Shown here: positions 42,411 to 50,223 of the stretch, piece by piece
How the letters are laid out: each line of letters opens with the position of its first letter
Position numbering within the stretch: position 1 is the first letter of the stretch
From: Bacillota bacterium
GTDB lineage: Bacteria; Bacillota_A; Clostridia; Lachnospirales; Lachnospiraceae
DNA length: 64,000 nucleotides
Direction: 5' to 3'
NCBI GenBank assembly: GCA_023407175.1
Contig: JAEYMU010000040.1
Span: 62,001 to 126,000 of the forward strand
Made by a program: the position numbers and the translations under genes
Notes under the pieces: generated by a model
The model's input: only the letters and a program-made list of their open reading frames with translations
Told to the model about the DNA's origin: nothing
The model's database searches: none

Positions 42411-44492
42411 CTACACAATAAATCTCTCGATTGCGCCGACCAGCTGCTGCGAATCCTCCTTTAGACAGCCCGCAGATTGATTCAGGGATTCGACCGACCG
42501 CAGCTGATTACCGGAGATCTGGCTCACGTTATTGCTCAGGGCGGCAATCTCCTCCAATACAGCTGAAATATTCTCGATTGCGCCCAGGGTATTTGCACGG
42601 GTCCCTTCCATATTCTCAACATTCTCAATGATCTGCCTGAGGTAATCCGTCAGGCGGTCGACACTTTCATTAATACCCCGATATGATTCCGCTGTGTTTT
42701 TTACCGCGTTATCCTGTAATACGATAACATTTTCGGCGCCTTTTGCGGTTTTTACCACATTCCGGGTGGTGTCCTGTATATTGTCAATAATATTCTTTAT
42801 ATCGTCAACAGAGCGCTTGGTCTGTTCTGCAAGGCTTCTTATTTCACCGGCAACGACCGCAAAGCCCATGCCTACTTCACCGGCTCTAGCCGCTTCTATG
42901 GAAGCATTCAGGGACAGCAGGTTTGTCTGATTGGATATGTCATTGATTACATTTGTAATTGAACTGATTGACATTGATTTTTCCGCCAGCTCCTCGATTC
43001 CCTTTACAATTTCCGTTGTTATACTTATCGTTTGTTTGGTCTGGCTGGTAAGCTCCTGTGTCGCAGCTGTTCCCGCCAGGATGCTCTTCTTGGTTCCCTC
43101 TGCAATTTTTCCGATTTCACCGGCGCTGTAGCTCATCTTCTCTATTTTTCCGGACAGGCTGTCCATTTGATTCAGGCACTCTTCCGCCTCCTTCGCCTGA
43201 GTATTCACTCCCTGCTCAATTTCATTCATAGCGGAAGAAATATCACTGGTGGCTTTCAAAAACAGCTCGGAGGTTGACGATACATTGCCGGATGCTCTGG
43301 ATACCTCTTCGCTTGATTCCTTTACCTGGCCTATAAGCCGCTTCATATTGGAAAATGTATTGTTTATTTCATTAATCAATAACCTGAATTCATCCTTGCG
43401 CCTGGTTGTAAAATCCACTGTCAGATCTCCGGCTGCTGCCTGCTTCAGCTTCCCGATAATATCCTTGATGGTTCTGTCTATCCCATATGATATGAACAAA
43501 CCGATCATCACGGCAATAATGCATGCAATGATTACAATTAAAACAGTAACGTGCTTAATCTTTTCAACCTGTTTAAGTATTGTGCTCTGTGGTATGACCG
43601 CACAAACCATGGCTCCCGTATCACCGATCCTGGAATACATAAATAAGCTGCTTTTCCCCTGGAATTCAACATTAAAGGCATCACTCTCCTTATCCGAGGA
43701 TACTGCCTTACTATAAAAATCCTTATCACAAAAGATAGCCTCCGAAGCCTGTCCGGTACCACTGTCTGTTATCTCTTTGCCGTCCGCCGTAACAAATGCA
43801 AGACTCCCTGTTTGATCAAAATTCATGCTTTGAAGGATGTCTGTAACGGATTTACGATCCATATCAATAACAATAAGCGAATCTTCCCCAGTGTAGCTGC
43901 GAACCAGCCGCAATGCATACTTTTCCGGTCCTACTCCCAGCCGGCTGTCCAGATAATCATCCTGTCCCAGCCAGAGTATCTTCGCCGTACCCTTGATTAC
44001 TGCGCCGTTCGTTGTCTCAAAATAGCCGCCGCATATTTTACTTATTATCGATGTCAGTGTCGTTGCAGACTGCTCCGAATCCGATAATACGGAAATATGA
44101 GAGATAAAATCATCCGCCGCTTCTTTTTCCAGAATGTCATTTTTAATATTCTTAAAATTCTTTGTTTTAAGCGATATATCATAATCATAGGTGCCTAAAA
44201 AGTATTTATTCATAATGTTATCATTCAGATATTGATCTGATGCGGCTTCCACCGAATCCACACCCATGCTTATATACTTCCCTGTCATCTCAATCGCCTG
44301 CCGGGTAGATTTCTCATAGCTGCTTCGTATGCCCTCAGATGCCGTATTAAAGGAAACTGCCCCCAGAAATATAATAAAGGCAATCGGTACAAAAAAACAG
44401 ACAATCAGCTTCGCGCGTATTGTTAAAAAGTTGTGGCTGACCTGATGCTTTACTTTATGATCAGCCTTACGCTTTATCCTACGGTTCTTCAT
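42411..44492 (-). CDS. Methyl-accepting chemotaxis protein
   Basis: A 693-residue chemoreceptor: a strongly basic N-terminus, membrane helix 1 (about 26-46), an extracellular sensor of about 260 residues of double-Cache-like layout, membrane helix 2 (about 312-335), a HAMP linker, and a long signalling coiled coil. The kinase-contact hairpin is intact ([19 protein letters not shown], then [19 protein letters not shown]). No C-terminal CheR-tether pentapeptide is present. Its place inside the sugar/microcompartment cluster suggests it senses the same nutrient or its binding protein. The start at MKNRRI follows GGGAGG. Confidence 0.93.
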   Translation of the reverse strand: MKNRRIKRKADHKVKHQVSHNFLTIRAKLIVCFFVPIAFIIFLGAVSFNTASEGIRSSYEKSTRQAIEMTGKYISMGVDSVEAASDQYLNDNIMNKYFLGTYDYDISLKTKNFKNIKNDILEKEAADDFISHISVLSDSEQSATTLTSIISKICGGYFETTNGAVIKGTAKILWLGQDDYLDSRLGVGPEKYALRLVRSYTGEDSLIVIDMDRKSVTDILQSMNFDQTGSLAFVTADGKEITDSGTGQASEAIFCDKDFYSKAVSSDKESDAFNVEFQGKSSLFMYSRIGDTGAMVCAVIPQSTILKQVEKIKHVTVLIVIIACIIAVMIGLFISYGIDRTIKDIIGKLKQAAAGDLTVDFTTRRKDEFRLLINEINNTFSNMKRLIGQVKESSEEVSRASGNVSSTSELFLKATSDISSAMNEIEQGVNTQAKEAEECLNQMDSLSGKIEKMSYSAGEIGKIAEGTKKSILAGTAATQELTSQTKQTISITTEIVKGIEELAEKSMSISSITNVINDISNQTNLLSLNASIEAARAGEVGMGFAVVAGEIRSLAEQTKRSVDDIKNIIDNIQDTTRNVVKTAKGAENVIVLQDNAVKNTAESYRGINESVDRLTDYLRQIIENVENMEGTRANTLGAIENISAVLEEIAALSNNVSQISGNQLRSVESLNQSAGCLKEDSQQLVGAIERFIV

Positions 44493-44560
44493 ATGATTTC
44501 CTCCCTTGTGATTCAATTATTCCTTTTCCGGCGCCGCAGGAGATAAAATACAGCAGTTGA

Positions 44561-44671
44561 AAAAGGGGACTGTCCCACTATTATTTGTTCATCAGCAGCA
44601 AACAGGCAAATTGATTATTACTTTAAATCAATATACTGTTTCTGAAAATAATAGTGCAACAGTCCCGTTTT
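44561..44671. mobile_element. 111-bp MITE-like inverted-repeat element, possibly acting as terminator
   Basis: The arms at 44561-44585 and 44647-44671 are inverted copies: AAAAGGGGACTGT, two or three differing bases, CACTATTATTT; about 22 of 25 positions match. The interior holds a smaller hairpin, TTGATT/AATCAA. On the minus strand the right end is followed by a T-run (CCCCTTTTTC), so it would also terminate the dehydrogenase operon. No target duplication is obvious. No transposase is nearby, so a non-mobile structured terminator remains possible. Confidence 0.5.
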
Positions 44672-44684
44672 ATTTTCATTCAGA

Positions 44685-45749
44685 TTACAGTTCCGGCTTA
44701 AATAAAACCTTTGTAAACACCTCTGTCCTGTTATACATCATTTCAAATACCTGTTTACATTCCTCGAGGCGGACACGGTGCGTTATGAGCGGATTTACGT
44801 TGATCTGCCCGCTATGCATAAATTCGAGAGCACTCTGCCATTCATTAACCGGCAGTGGATTAATAGAAGAGTTCCAGCTGCCGTAGATTTTTAATTCCCC
44901 CCGTAAAATACTGGCAATGGCTTTATTGGGAAAGGTAACATCATCGTATGTAATGCCTCCGTATACAACCTCTCCGTTTTTCTTACAAGCTTCAACCGCC
45001 TGTACATGGGTGATTTTATTCCCGGCAAATTCAATCGCGATGTCGACACCTTCACCCCCGGTTAACTCTTTGATTGCCTTCACGGCATCCCCTTCCTTAC
45101 CGTTTACGCCATGGGTGGCACCAAGACGCTTCGCCAGCCTTAATTTATCCTCCGCTACATCGACAGCAATCACTGTGGTACAGCCCAGGGCCTTCAGCCA
45201 CTGTGCCGTTATATAGCCAATTGCCCCCAGCCCAAACACCGCAGCTGATTTTCCGGCTATAATTTCCACTTTTCTGACAGCATGAAGGCCCACGGATACC
45301 GGATCTGTAAAAGAGCCCATTTCATAATCCACGTTGGCGGGAAGCTTTAAGCAGTTTCCCGACTCAACAACAATATATTCCGCCATCGCCCCGTCTCTTC
45401 TTGAACCATAGTAATCATAGGTATCACATAAATGCGACTGACCAACCTTGCAATACTGGCATTCCCCGCATGGAAGCAGGGGCATTACCGCCACCCTGTC
45501 CCCGATGGCAAGTCCTCCCTTGACCTTATCGCCGCAATTAATAACTTCACCGGCAAATTCATGACCGATTGTGGTTGGGAAATGATAGGTTCCCTTTACC
45601 ATAACACGGGGTATGTCAGAGCCGCAGACCCCGCAGCTTTTCACCTTAATTAAAACCTGGGTATCCTTCTCGATTGACGGGACATCAACCTCAACACATC
45701 TGATATCCTTTGGTGCAAATAAACGTACCGCTCTCATCTTCTGAGCCAT
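44685..45749 (-). CDS. Zinc-dependent medium-chain polyol/alcohol dehydrogenase
   Basis: A 354-residue dehydrogenase of the sorbitol / galactitol-1-phosphate dehydrogenase group. Catalytic-zinc residues are in CGVCGSD (about 37-43) and GHEFAGEV (about 62-69); the structural zinc site CGECQYCKVGQSHLC (about 94-108) is complete. The NAD fold is AAVFGLGAIGYITAQWLKALG (about 165-185), with the Asp after VIAVD indicating NAD rather than NADP. It should oxidise a polyol or polyol phosphate to a ketose, feeding the pathway and making NADH. It is the last gene of the microcompartment operon, 35 bases after deoC, with an AAGGAGG site. Confidence 0.9.
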   Translation of the reverse strand: MAQKMRAVRLFAPKDIRCVEVDVPSIEKDTQVLIKVKSCGVCGSDIPRVMVKGTYHFPTTIGHEFAGEVINCGDKVKGGLAIGDRVAVMPLLPCGECQYCKVGQSHLCDTYDYYGSRRDGAMAEYIVVESGNCLKLPANVDYEMGSFTDPVSVGLHAVRKVEIIAGKSAAVFGLGAIGYITAQWLKALGCTTVIAVDVAEDKLRLAKRLGATHGVNGKEGDAVKAIKELTGGEGVDIAIEFAGNKITHVQAVEACKKNGEVVYGGITYDDVTFPNKAIASILRGELKIYGSWNSSINPLPVNEWQSALEFMHSGQINVNPLITHRVRLEECKQVFEMMYNRTEVFTKVLFKPEL

Positions 45750-45784
45750 AGTAATTCCTCCTTAAATTATCTGCCTGCCACCTG

Positions 45785-46555
45785 TTAATATGCACTTGTC
45801 GAGGCAGTTCCATTTATAATGGAAATACCGGAACTCGTTCCGAGACGGTTGGCTCCTGCCTCAATCATTTCTTTTGCGGTTTGCGCAGACTTTACTCCGC
45901 CGGATGCCTTAACGCCCATTTCCGATCCGACTGTTTTTCGCATCAGCCGAATATCCTCCACTGTAGCACCCCCGGTGGAAAAGCCTGTTGATGTCTTTAC
46001 AAAATCGGCTCCCACCTCTTTACATATCTTGCACGCATGAATTTTTTCATCATCTGTCAACAGACAGGTTTCAATAATAACCTTGACGACAGCTCTTCCA
46101 TTCACACCGATTACAACATTGGCGATATCCTTTTTTACAAAATCCCAGTTTCCTGATTTTATCATTCCGACATTAACTACCATATCCACTTCTTTTGCGC
46201 CGTTTTCAATCGCTTCGTTGGCCTCAAAAACCTTTGCCTTTGTGGTCGTGGCTCCCAGAGGGAAGCCAATAACGGTACACACCTTTACATTGGAGCCTCT
46301 TAGCTCCTCGAAGCACTGCGGAACATAGGACGGGTTTACACAAACGGAGCAAAAATTGTTGTCCTTTGCTTCCTGGCAAAGCTTCTTAATTCCGTCAACG
46401 GTTGCATCCTGCTTCAGCAGGGTATGATCAATCATTCCTGCAATATTGCTGTTCCCTGAGAGCCCCCCGGTTTTCGCCGCAAATCCGCCCTCTCTTGCTA
46501 ATCTTTGATAAATTTCGTCTACAATTCTTTCAATCAATTTATCTGCTTCTGTCAT
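45785..46555 (-). CDS. deoC: Deoxyribose-phosphate aldolase with encapsulation-like N-terminus
   Basis: A 256-residue class I aldolase that cleaves 2-deoxyribose-5-phosphate to acetaldehyde and glyceraldehyde-3-phosphate. The Schiff-base lysine is in DFVKTSTGF and the second active-site lysine in [19 protein letters not shown] starts the barrel at about residue 41. The first 35 residues are extra compared with ordinary DeoC. They form an amphipathic helix ([20 protein letters not shown], 2-21) followed by a Gly/Ser/Asn linker, the hallmark of bacterial microcompartment cargo. It lies 39 bases after a pentamer gene. The start at MTEAD follows TGGAGG. Confidence 0.95.
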   Translation of the reverse strand: MTEADKLIERIVDEIYQRLAREGGFAAKTGGLSGNSNIAGMIDHTLLKQDATVDGIKKLCQEAKDNNFCSVCVNPSYVPQCFEELRGSNVKVCTVIGFPLGATTTKAKVFEANEAIENGAKEVDMVVNVGMIKSGNWDFVKKDIANVVIGVNGRAVVKVIIETCLLTDDEKIHACKICKEVGADFVKTSTGFSTGGATVEDIRLMRKTVGSEMGVKASGGVKSAQTAKEMIEAGANRLGTSSGISIINGTASTSAY

Positions 46556-46594
46556 AATTACCTCCATTTTGTGCTTCCAAAATCCAACTATACT

Positions 46595-46894
46595 TTAAAT
46601 ATGAAACGATGAGTGAACCTCTGCTTCGGAAATAGCAGGCAACTGATCCAATATGCCCAAAATCGCGGCATCCGTATAAACATCATTTCCAATAATCATC
46701 TTTGCAGAACCGCCCTCCGCCGTATACAGCACATAATCACCGATTCCGGCACAGCTATTATCCATGGCAAGCAGAACCGGACCGCGTTCCGCGCCTGATT
46801 CATCCACCCCCCGAATCATCATAAGCTTTTTCCCATAGTGGGAGGGAATCTTAATTATTGAAATTAAATTGCCTACTACCTTTCCTATTGTCAA
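46595..46894 (-). CDS. BMC pentamer shell protein (EutN/CcmL family), TTG start
   Basis: A 99-residue vertex protein of the microcompartment. TIGKVVGNLISIIKIPSHYG is the family N-terminus, DSCAG-like NSCAGIGDYVLYT is the core, and VYTDAAILGILDQL is the C-terminal strand-helix. EutN/CcmL pentamers cap the twelve vertices of the shell. The start is TTG (46894), eight bases after AAAGGA; a longer frame runs 26 codons upstream into the preceding shell gene. The last 14 residues (ISEAEVHSSFHI) extend beyond the usual end. It is the third of three different pentamer genes in this operon. Confidence 0.9.
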   Translation of the reverse strand: MTIGKVVGNLISIIKIPSHYGKKLMMIRGVDESGAERGPVLLAMDNSCAGIGDYVLYTAEGGSAKMIIGNDVYTDAAILGILDQLPAISEAEVHSSFHI

Positions 46895-46895
46895 T

Positions 46896-47318
46896 TTATT
46901 TTTCCTTTCCCGGAAGAATATTTTCAACATCACTGTGAGGACGGGGAATAACATGAACCGATACCAATTCACCTACGCGCTTAGCCGCTGCCGCGCCAGC
47001 CTCTGTAGCCGCCTTTACAGCTCCGACATCTCCCCTTACCATGACGGTAACCAGACCGCTTCCTATCATTTCCTTGCCTATCATTTTGACATTAGCAGCC
47101 TTTACCATAGCATCTGCCGCTTCGATGGCTCCTACTAATCCTCTTGTTTCTATCATTCCTAATGCATTCTGTTCCATTATTTTCATTTCCTTTCTGATTG
47201 GTTTTTGATCGACTGATATTTTATTTTCAACTCTGGCTGAAACCGGATTATTCCCTGGCTGCAAGACATCGGCGGCTTTATTTTCCACTGTCTTTAAAGT
47301 CTTCTTCATTGTATCCAT
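46896..47318 (-). CDS. BMC hexamer shell protein, possibly N-terminally extended
   Basis: The BMC domain (from about residue 48: [27 protein letters not shown], ending [16 protein letters not shown]) is a PduA/EutM-type hexamer that tiles the shell facets. It is about 75 percent identical to the next gene upstream, from which it arose by duplication. An in-frame 47-codon extension ([20 protein letters not shown] and onward) starts at an ATG that shares a base with the upstream stop (TAATG), with a GAAGGA site 10-11 bases before. A second start at MEQNAL (47177) has AAAGGA ten bases before it. Both starts may be used. Confidence 0.85.
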   Translation of the reverse strand: MDTMKKTLKTVENKAADVLQPGNNPVSARVENKISVDQKPIRKEMKIMEQNALGMIETRGLVGAIEAADAMVKAANVKMIGKEMIGSGLVTVMVRGDVGAVKAATEAGAAAAKRVGELVSVHVIPRPHSDVENILPGKEK

Positions 47319-47587
47319 TACGGAAGAATTCCTTCGACATCCTCATGCGGACGCGGAATTACATGAATGGACACAACCTCCCCGATTCTCTTTGCCGCTG
47401 CCGCTCCGGCCTCCGTAGCTGATTTTACAGCTCCGACGTCTCCTCTTACCAATACAGTAACCAATCCGCTGCCAGCCTTTTCTTTTCCGATCAATTGTAC
47501 ATTTGCTGATTTCACCATTGCGTCAGCTGCCTCAATTGCCGCCACAAGGCCTCTTGTTTCCACCATTCCTAGTGCATTTTTTTCCAT
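47318..47587 (-). CDS. BMC hexamer shell protein (PduA/EutM-like)
   Basis: An 89-residue single-domain shell protein: [20 protein letters not shown], the pore loop around [29 protein letters not shown], and the C-terminus [18 protein letters not shown]. It assembles into flat hexamers with a central pore through which substrates pass. The length is minimal for the family. The start at 47587 is favoured by AAAGGAG nine to ten bases upstream. It lies between a pentamer gene and the extended hexamer gene, which begins on its stop codon. Confidence 0.95.
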   Translation of the reverse strand: MEKNALGMVETRGLVAAIEAADAMVKSANVQLIGKEKAGSGLVTVLVRGDVGAVKSATEAGAAAAKRIGEVVSIHVIPRPHEDVEGILP

Positions 47588-47615
47588 TCCCGATACTCCT
47601 TTCACACTTAAATTT

Positions 47616-47879
47616 TTATTTTTGAAGCCTCATTTCATCTACAATGCCTACGATACTTGCATCCACAGGTACCATTCCAGCATTCAGAGCATTTGCTCCT
47701 TCCTTGCTGGAAGCAATGTAAACTTCATCACCATAACCTGCCACATGGGATGCGTCTGCCGCCACCAGTATTTTATCCCCCATGTCCTTCGATAATCTGA
47801 CAATAAGCAGCTTCACACCTGTGAGGGTTATATCCTTCGCCGTTGAAGTAATTGTACCAATAACCCTGCCGACAAACAT
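47616..47879 (-). CDS. BMC pentamer shell protein (EutN/CcmL family)
   Basis: An 87-residue vertex protein: [71 protein letters not shown]. All core positions of EutN/CcmL are kept. It has a strong GGAGGTG site. In the operon it is second of the three pentamer genes. The three differ clearly from each other and may give vertices of different binding properties. Confidence 0.93.
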   Translation of the reverse strand: MFVGRVIGTITSTAKDITLTGVKLLIVRLSKDMGDKILVAADASHVAGYGDEVYIASSKEGANALNAGMVPVDASIVGIVDEMRLQK

Positions 47880-47960
47880 CTTTTCACCTCCAAGTCCCGG
47901 ACCGGTATTAATATTTATATCCCATGAAAGTACATGGGAGCGACAAGATAACCGGAACAA

Positions 47961-48275
47961 TCACTCCGGTGTATCTTTGCCTTCGTATTTATGAAAGACG
48001 GTTTTTCCATCTATTTCTATGGAATCAATAATTCCGATAATCGCCGCGTCCACCGGCCTCTTTTCTGAGATTGCAGAAAGTCTGGCCGAGCTTCCGCTCA
48101 CCACCAGCACCGTCTCCATCTCACCCGCCCCCACCGTGTCTACGGCAACATAAATCTTCGACCCCGGCTGCATGGTATTCATATCAATTGTTCTTACGAC
48201 AAGAAGGGACAGTCCCTTCAGCCCGTCTGTTTTATTCGTGCTTACGACATTACCAATTACTTTGCATACCTCCAT
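47961..48275 (-). CDS. BMC pentamer shell protein (EutN/CcmL family)
   Basis: A 104-residue vertex protein: MEVCKVIGNVVSTNKTDGLKG, LLVVRTIDMNTMQPGSKIYVAVDTVGAGEMETVLVVSGSSAR, VDAAIIGIIDSIEID. The C-terminal tail (KTVFHKYEGKDTPE) is somewhat longer than in the other two pentamers. It is the first shell gene of the operon, preceded by the gene of unknown function. It ends 81 bases before the next pentamer start. Confidence 0.93.
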   Translation of the reverse strand: MEVCKVIGNVVSTNKTDGLKGLSLLVVRTIDMNTMQPGSKIYVAVDTVGAGEMETVLVVSGSSARLSAISEKRPVDAAIIGIIDSIEIDGKTVFHKYEGKDTPE

Positions 48276-48345
48276 AGTGATCCCCCGTTTCTGCGTATGG
48301 CCATGATCTATTCAACGCCGTCCCGGCAATATCGGAAAACAGTCT

Positions 48346-49062
48346 TTACTCCGGACAAAGCCGTATAATCCTTATATTATTCTCACAGATTATATCATTG
48401 GCCAGCGGGGTAATGATGCATCTGGCACTCACCGTAATTTCGCCACTCCCTTCTCTCAGGGCATTTTTCACATCCTCTTCCAATAATACGGAAGGAGCGG
48501 CAATCTCTTTGCTCTTTGCTTCCGGCTGATTGAGATAACAGATTCCGCACCCCAGTGCTTTTGCCTCAGCAAGCAGCTTATGATAGGTTTTCTGCACCAG
48601 ATTCCTGTTTTCTATTCTCCTCGGCAGAACAATTCGTACCTGTTTTCCTAAAAGCAGTGCCTTAATCAGCAATTTTACCGCCGGGTGGCAGCTGCCTCCA
48701 AGCTTGACCAACTGCTCCAAAAGCTCGATGTCCGGTGCATATATATCCATCTGCCGCACCTCGTCAAGACACCCATTCCATTTCCTGCATGTGGCCGGAT
48801 TTTCGATATCATATACAAAATCCACCTGCATTTGCGCCCGCAATGCCCTCATATATTCCGCGAACTCCAAATCCCTGCAGATATTTTCCAGTGTCATTAC
48901 AATTGCTTTCGGCTCCCCGGGATTTTCTTTTTTATCAGCTATGGCAGCTTTTTTATCAGCATCCGGTTCCTTACCCGCAATCAGTTCTCTGACGCTGCTG
49001 TCATTTAGTTGATTTATGTATTCTCTTACTAAATCCTCAATCATTTTTTTATGATCCGCCAC
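48346..49062 (-). CDS. Microcompartment-associated protein of unknown function
   Basis: A 238-residue product if translated from GTG at 49062, which has GGAGG seven bases upstream; ATG codons at 49095 and 49092 lie inside tpiA and have no ribosome site. From the GTG start the first residues are an amphipathic helix (HKKMIEDLVREYINQL, 4-19) followed by a polar linker, as in encapsulated enzymes. Domains after about residue 60 resemble a flavodoxin-like or Rossmann fold (LGKQVRIVLPRR, ALGCGICYLNQ). The C-terminus ITPLANDIICENNIRIIRL resembles the end segment of EutT/PduL-type BMC proteins, which may be coincidental. No catalytic motif is recognised. Confidence 0.75.
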   Translation of the reverse strand: MADHKKMIEDLVREYINQLNDSSVRELIAGKEPDADKKAAIADKKENPGEPKAIVMTLENICRDLEFAEYMRALRAQMQVDFVYDIENPATCRKWNGCLDEVRQMDIYAPDIELLEQLVKLGGSCHPAVKLLIKALLLGKQVRIVLPRRIENRNLVQKTYHKLLAEAKALGCGICYLNQPEAKSKEIAAPSVLLEEDVKNALREGSGEITVSARCIITPLANDIICENNIRIIRLCPE

Positions 49063-49084
49063 ACCCAGTCCTCCATTTGACACA

Positions 49085-49879
49085 TCACTCATCAAGCAGG
49101 CCGATAATCTTTTTAAACGCCTCCGGCTTTAAGCTTGCTCCGCCGATTAAAAAACCGTCAACATTTTCTATTTTACTGATTTCTCCCACATTTTTTTCAT
49201 TAACACTTCCTCCGTAGAGCAGGGCAGCCTGTCTTCCGAACATATTCTTGACTACCCCCTTGATGTAATCATGAGTTTCCCTGATTTCCTCAAGACTGGC
49301 GCTTACTCCTGTGCCGATTGCCCATACGGGTTCATAGGCTACGATTATGCCAGAAAGCATATCCTGTGTTATTCCGTGCAGATCCTCTGTGATCTGCTCC
49401 TTTATCACCACTTTCCAGGTTCCGTTCCTGCGCTGCTCCAGATTTTCACCGATGCAGACCAGGATGTTCAACCCATATTTGACACCAGCATGTACTTTTT
49501 TGTTGATTTCCTTATCCGTCTCATTATAATATGCTCTTCTTTCCGAATGTCCCGTCAACGCATAATCACACCCCAGCTCCTGAAGCATGGGTATTGAAAT
49601 TTCACCGGTATAGGCACCACTTTCCTTGTAATGAAAGCTTTGCGGACCATAATGAATGTTTTCCGCTCTAAATTCCCCTGATAATGCGGCCAGAGAAGTA
49701 TAAGGCGGGAAGATGACCAGCGTATTTGCCGTTTTAATGCTTTCCATTTCAGTTAAGAATTTTTTCCCTTCCGAAATAGTCATATTCATCTTCCAATTAC
49801 CGGCAATTATCAGCTTCTTCCTCAGACTACCGTACAAGGCATCTTTTACCGCCATAAAAATGTCATTTTTATTGATCAT
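49085..49879 (-). CDS. tpiA: Triosephosphate isomerase with encapsulation-like N-terminus
   Basis: A 264-residue isomerase that interconverts glyceraldehyde-3-phosphate and DHAP. All catalytic elements are present: AGNWKMN (Lys), ALTGHSERR (His), VAYEPVWAIGTG (Glu) and LYGGSVNEKN (phosphate site). Compared with ordinary enzymes, which start near RKKLIIAGNW, it carries an extra 19 residues (MINKNDIFMAVKDALYGSL) forming an amphipathic helix. Its place at the head of the microcompartment operon and this helix suggest that it is packaged with DeoC and is not the glycolytic enzyme. The start follows AAAGGCGG. It is driven by the promoter at 49945-49973. Confidence 0.95.
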   Translation of the reverse strand: MINKNDIFMAVKDALYGSLRKKLIIAGNWKMNMTISEGKKFLTEMESIKTANTLVIFPPYTSLAALSGEFRAENIHYGPQSFHYKESGAYTGEISIPMLQELGCDYALTGHSERRAYYNETDKEINKKVHAGVKYGLNILVCIGENLEQRRNGTWKVVIKEQITEDLHGITQDMLSGIIVAYEPVWAIGTGVSASLEEIRETHDYIKGVVKNMFGRQAALLYGGSVNEKNVGEISKIENVDGFLIGGASLKPEAFKKIIGLLDE

Positions 49880-49944
49880 TTCAATTACCGCCTTTAATTA
49901 GTTACTTTTGATTATTGCTTTGTAAATTATGTTACTTTATTTGT

Positions 49945-49973
49945 AGAATAGCATACCCTTTTTTAAATGTCAA
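49945..49973 (-). promoter_or_regulatory. Sigma-A promoter of the microcompartment operon
   Basis: Minus strand TTGACA (49968-49973), spacer of 17 bases, TATTCT (49945-49950). The leader of about 60 bases contains GTAACATAATTTAC, a small dyad (GTAA/TTAC, about 49921-49934) that could be a regulator site. The gap 49880-50223 otherwise holds only the divergent promoter and A+T-rich sequence. Confidence 0.75.
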
Positions 49974-50148
49974 CCAATTTTCATAAAAACGCAAATTAAT
50001 TGATAATTACATCCAATACTCCACGGAATTTTATCTGTGAGAGCAGCTTCAGCTCATGAAAGCAAATTAATCGGCGCCCTGATTATCCAGTAATCAATAT
50101 CGTTTGATAGTTATTCTGCATCAATTGTCACAAAAAACTGCTATTTAA

Positions 50149-50177
50149 TAGACATCTATTTTCTCCTATGCTATAAT
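50149..50177 (+). promoter_or_regulatory. Sigma-A promoter of the glycerol-1-phosphate dehydrogenase gene
   Basis: TAGACA (50149-50154), 17-base spacer, perfect TATAAT (50172-50177). The ATG at 50185 lies at the expected transcription start and so cannot have a ribosome site; the ATG at 50224 is used instead. Confidence 0.7.
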
Positions 50178-50223
50178 TGCTGTCATGATAAAACAAATCC
50201 ATCTCCGAAAGAAGGGTGTTATT

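Noticed and set aside
44493..44684. Sigma-D type flagellar promoter in front of the chemoreceptor gene
   Set aside because: The best match (TAAA, 14 bases, GCCTGTTT) keeps only the first three bases of the -10 element, so it was not called.
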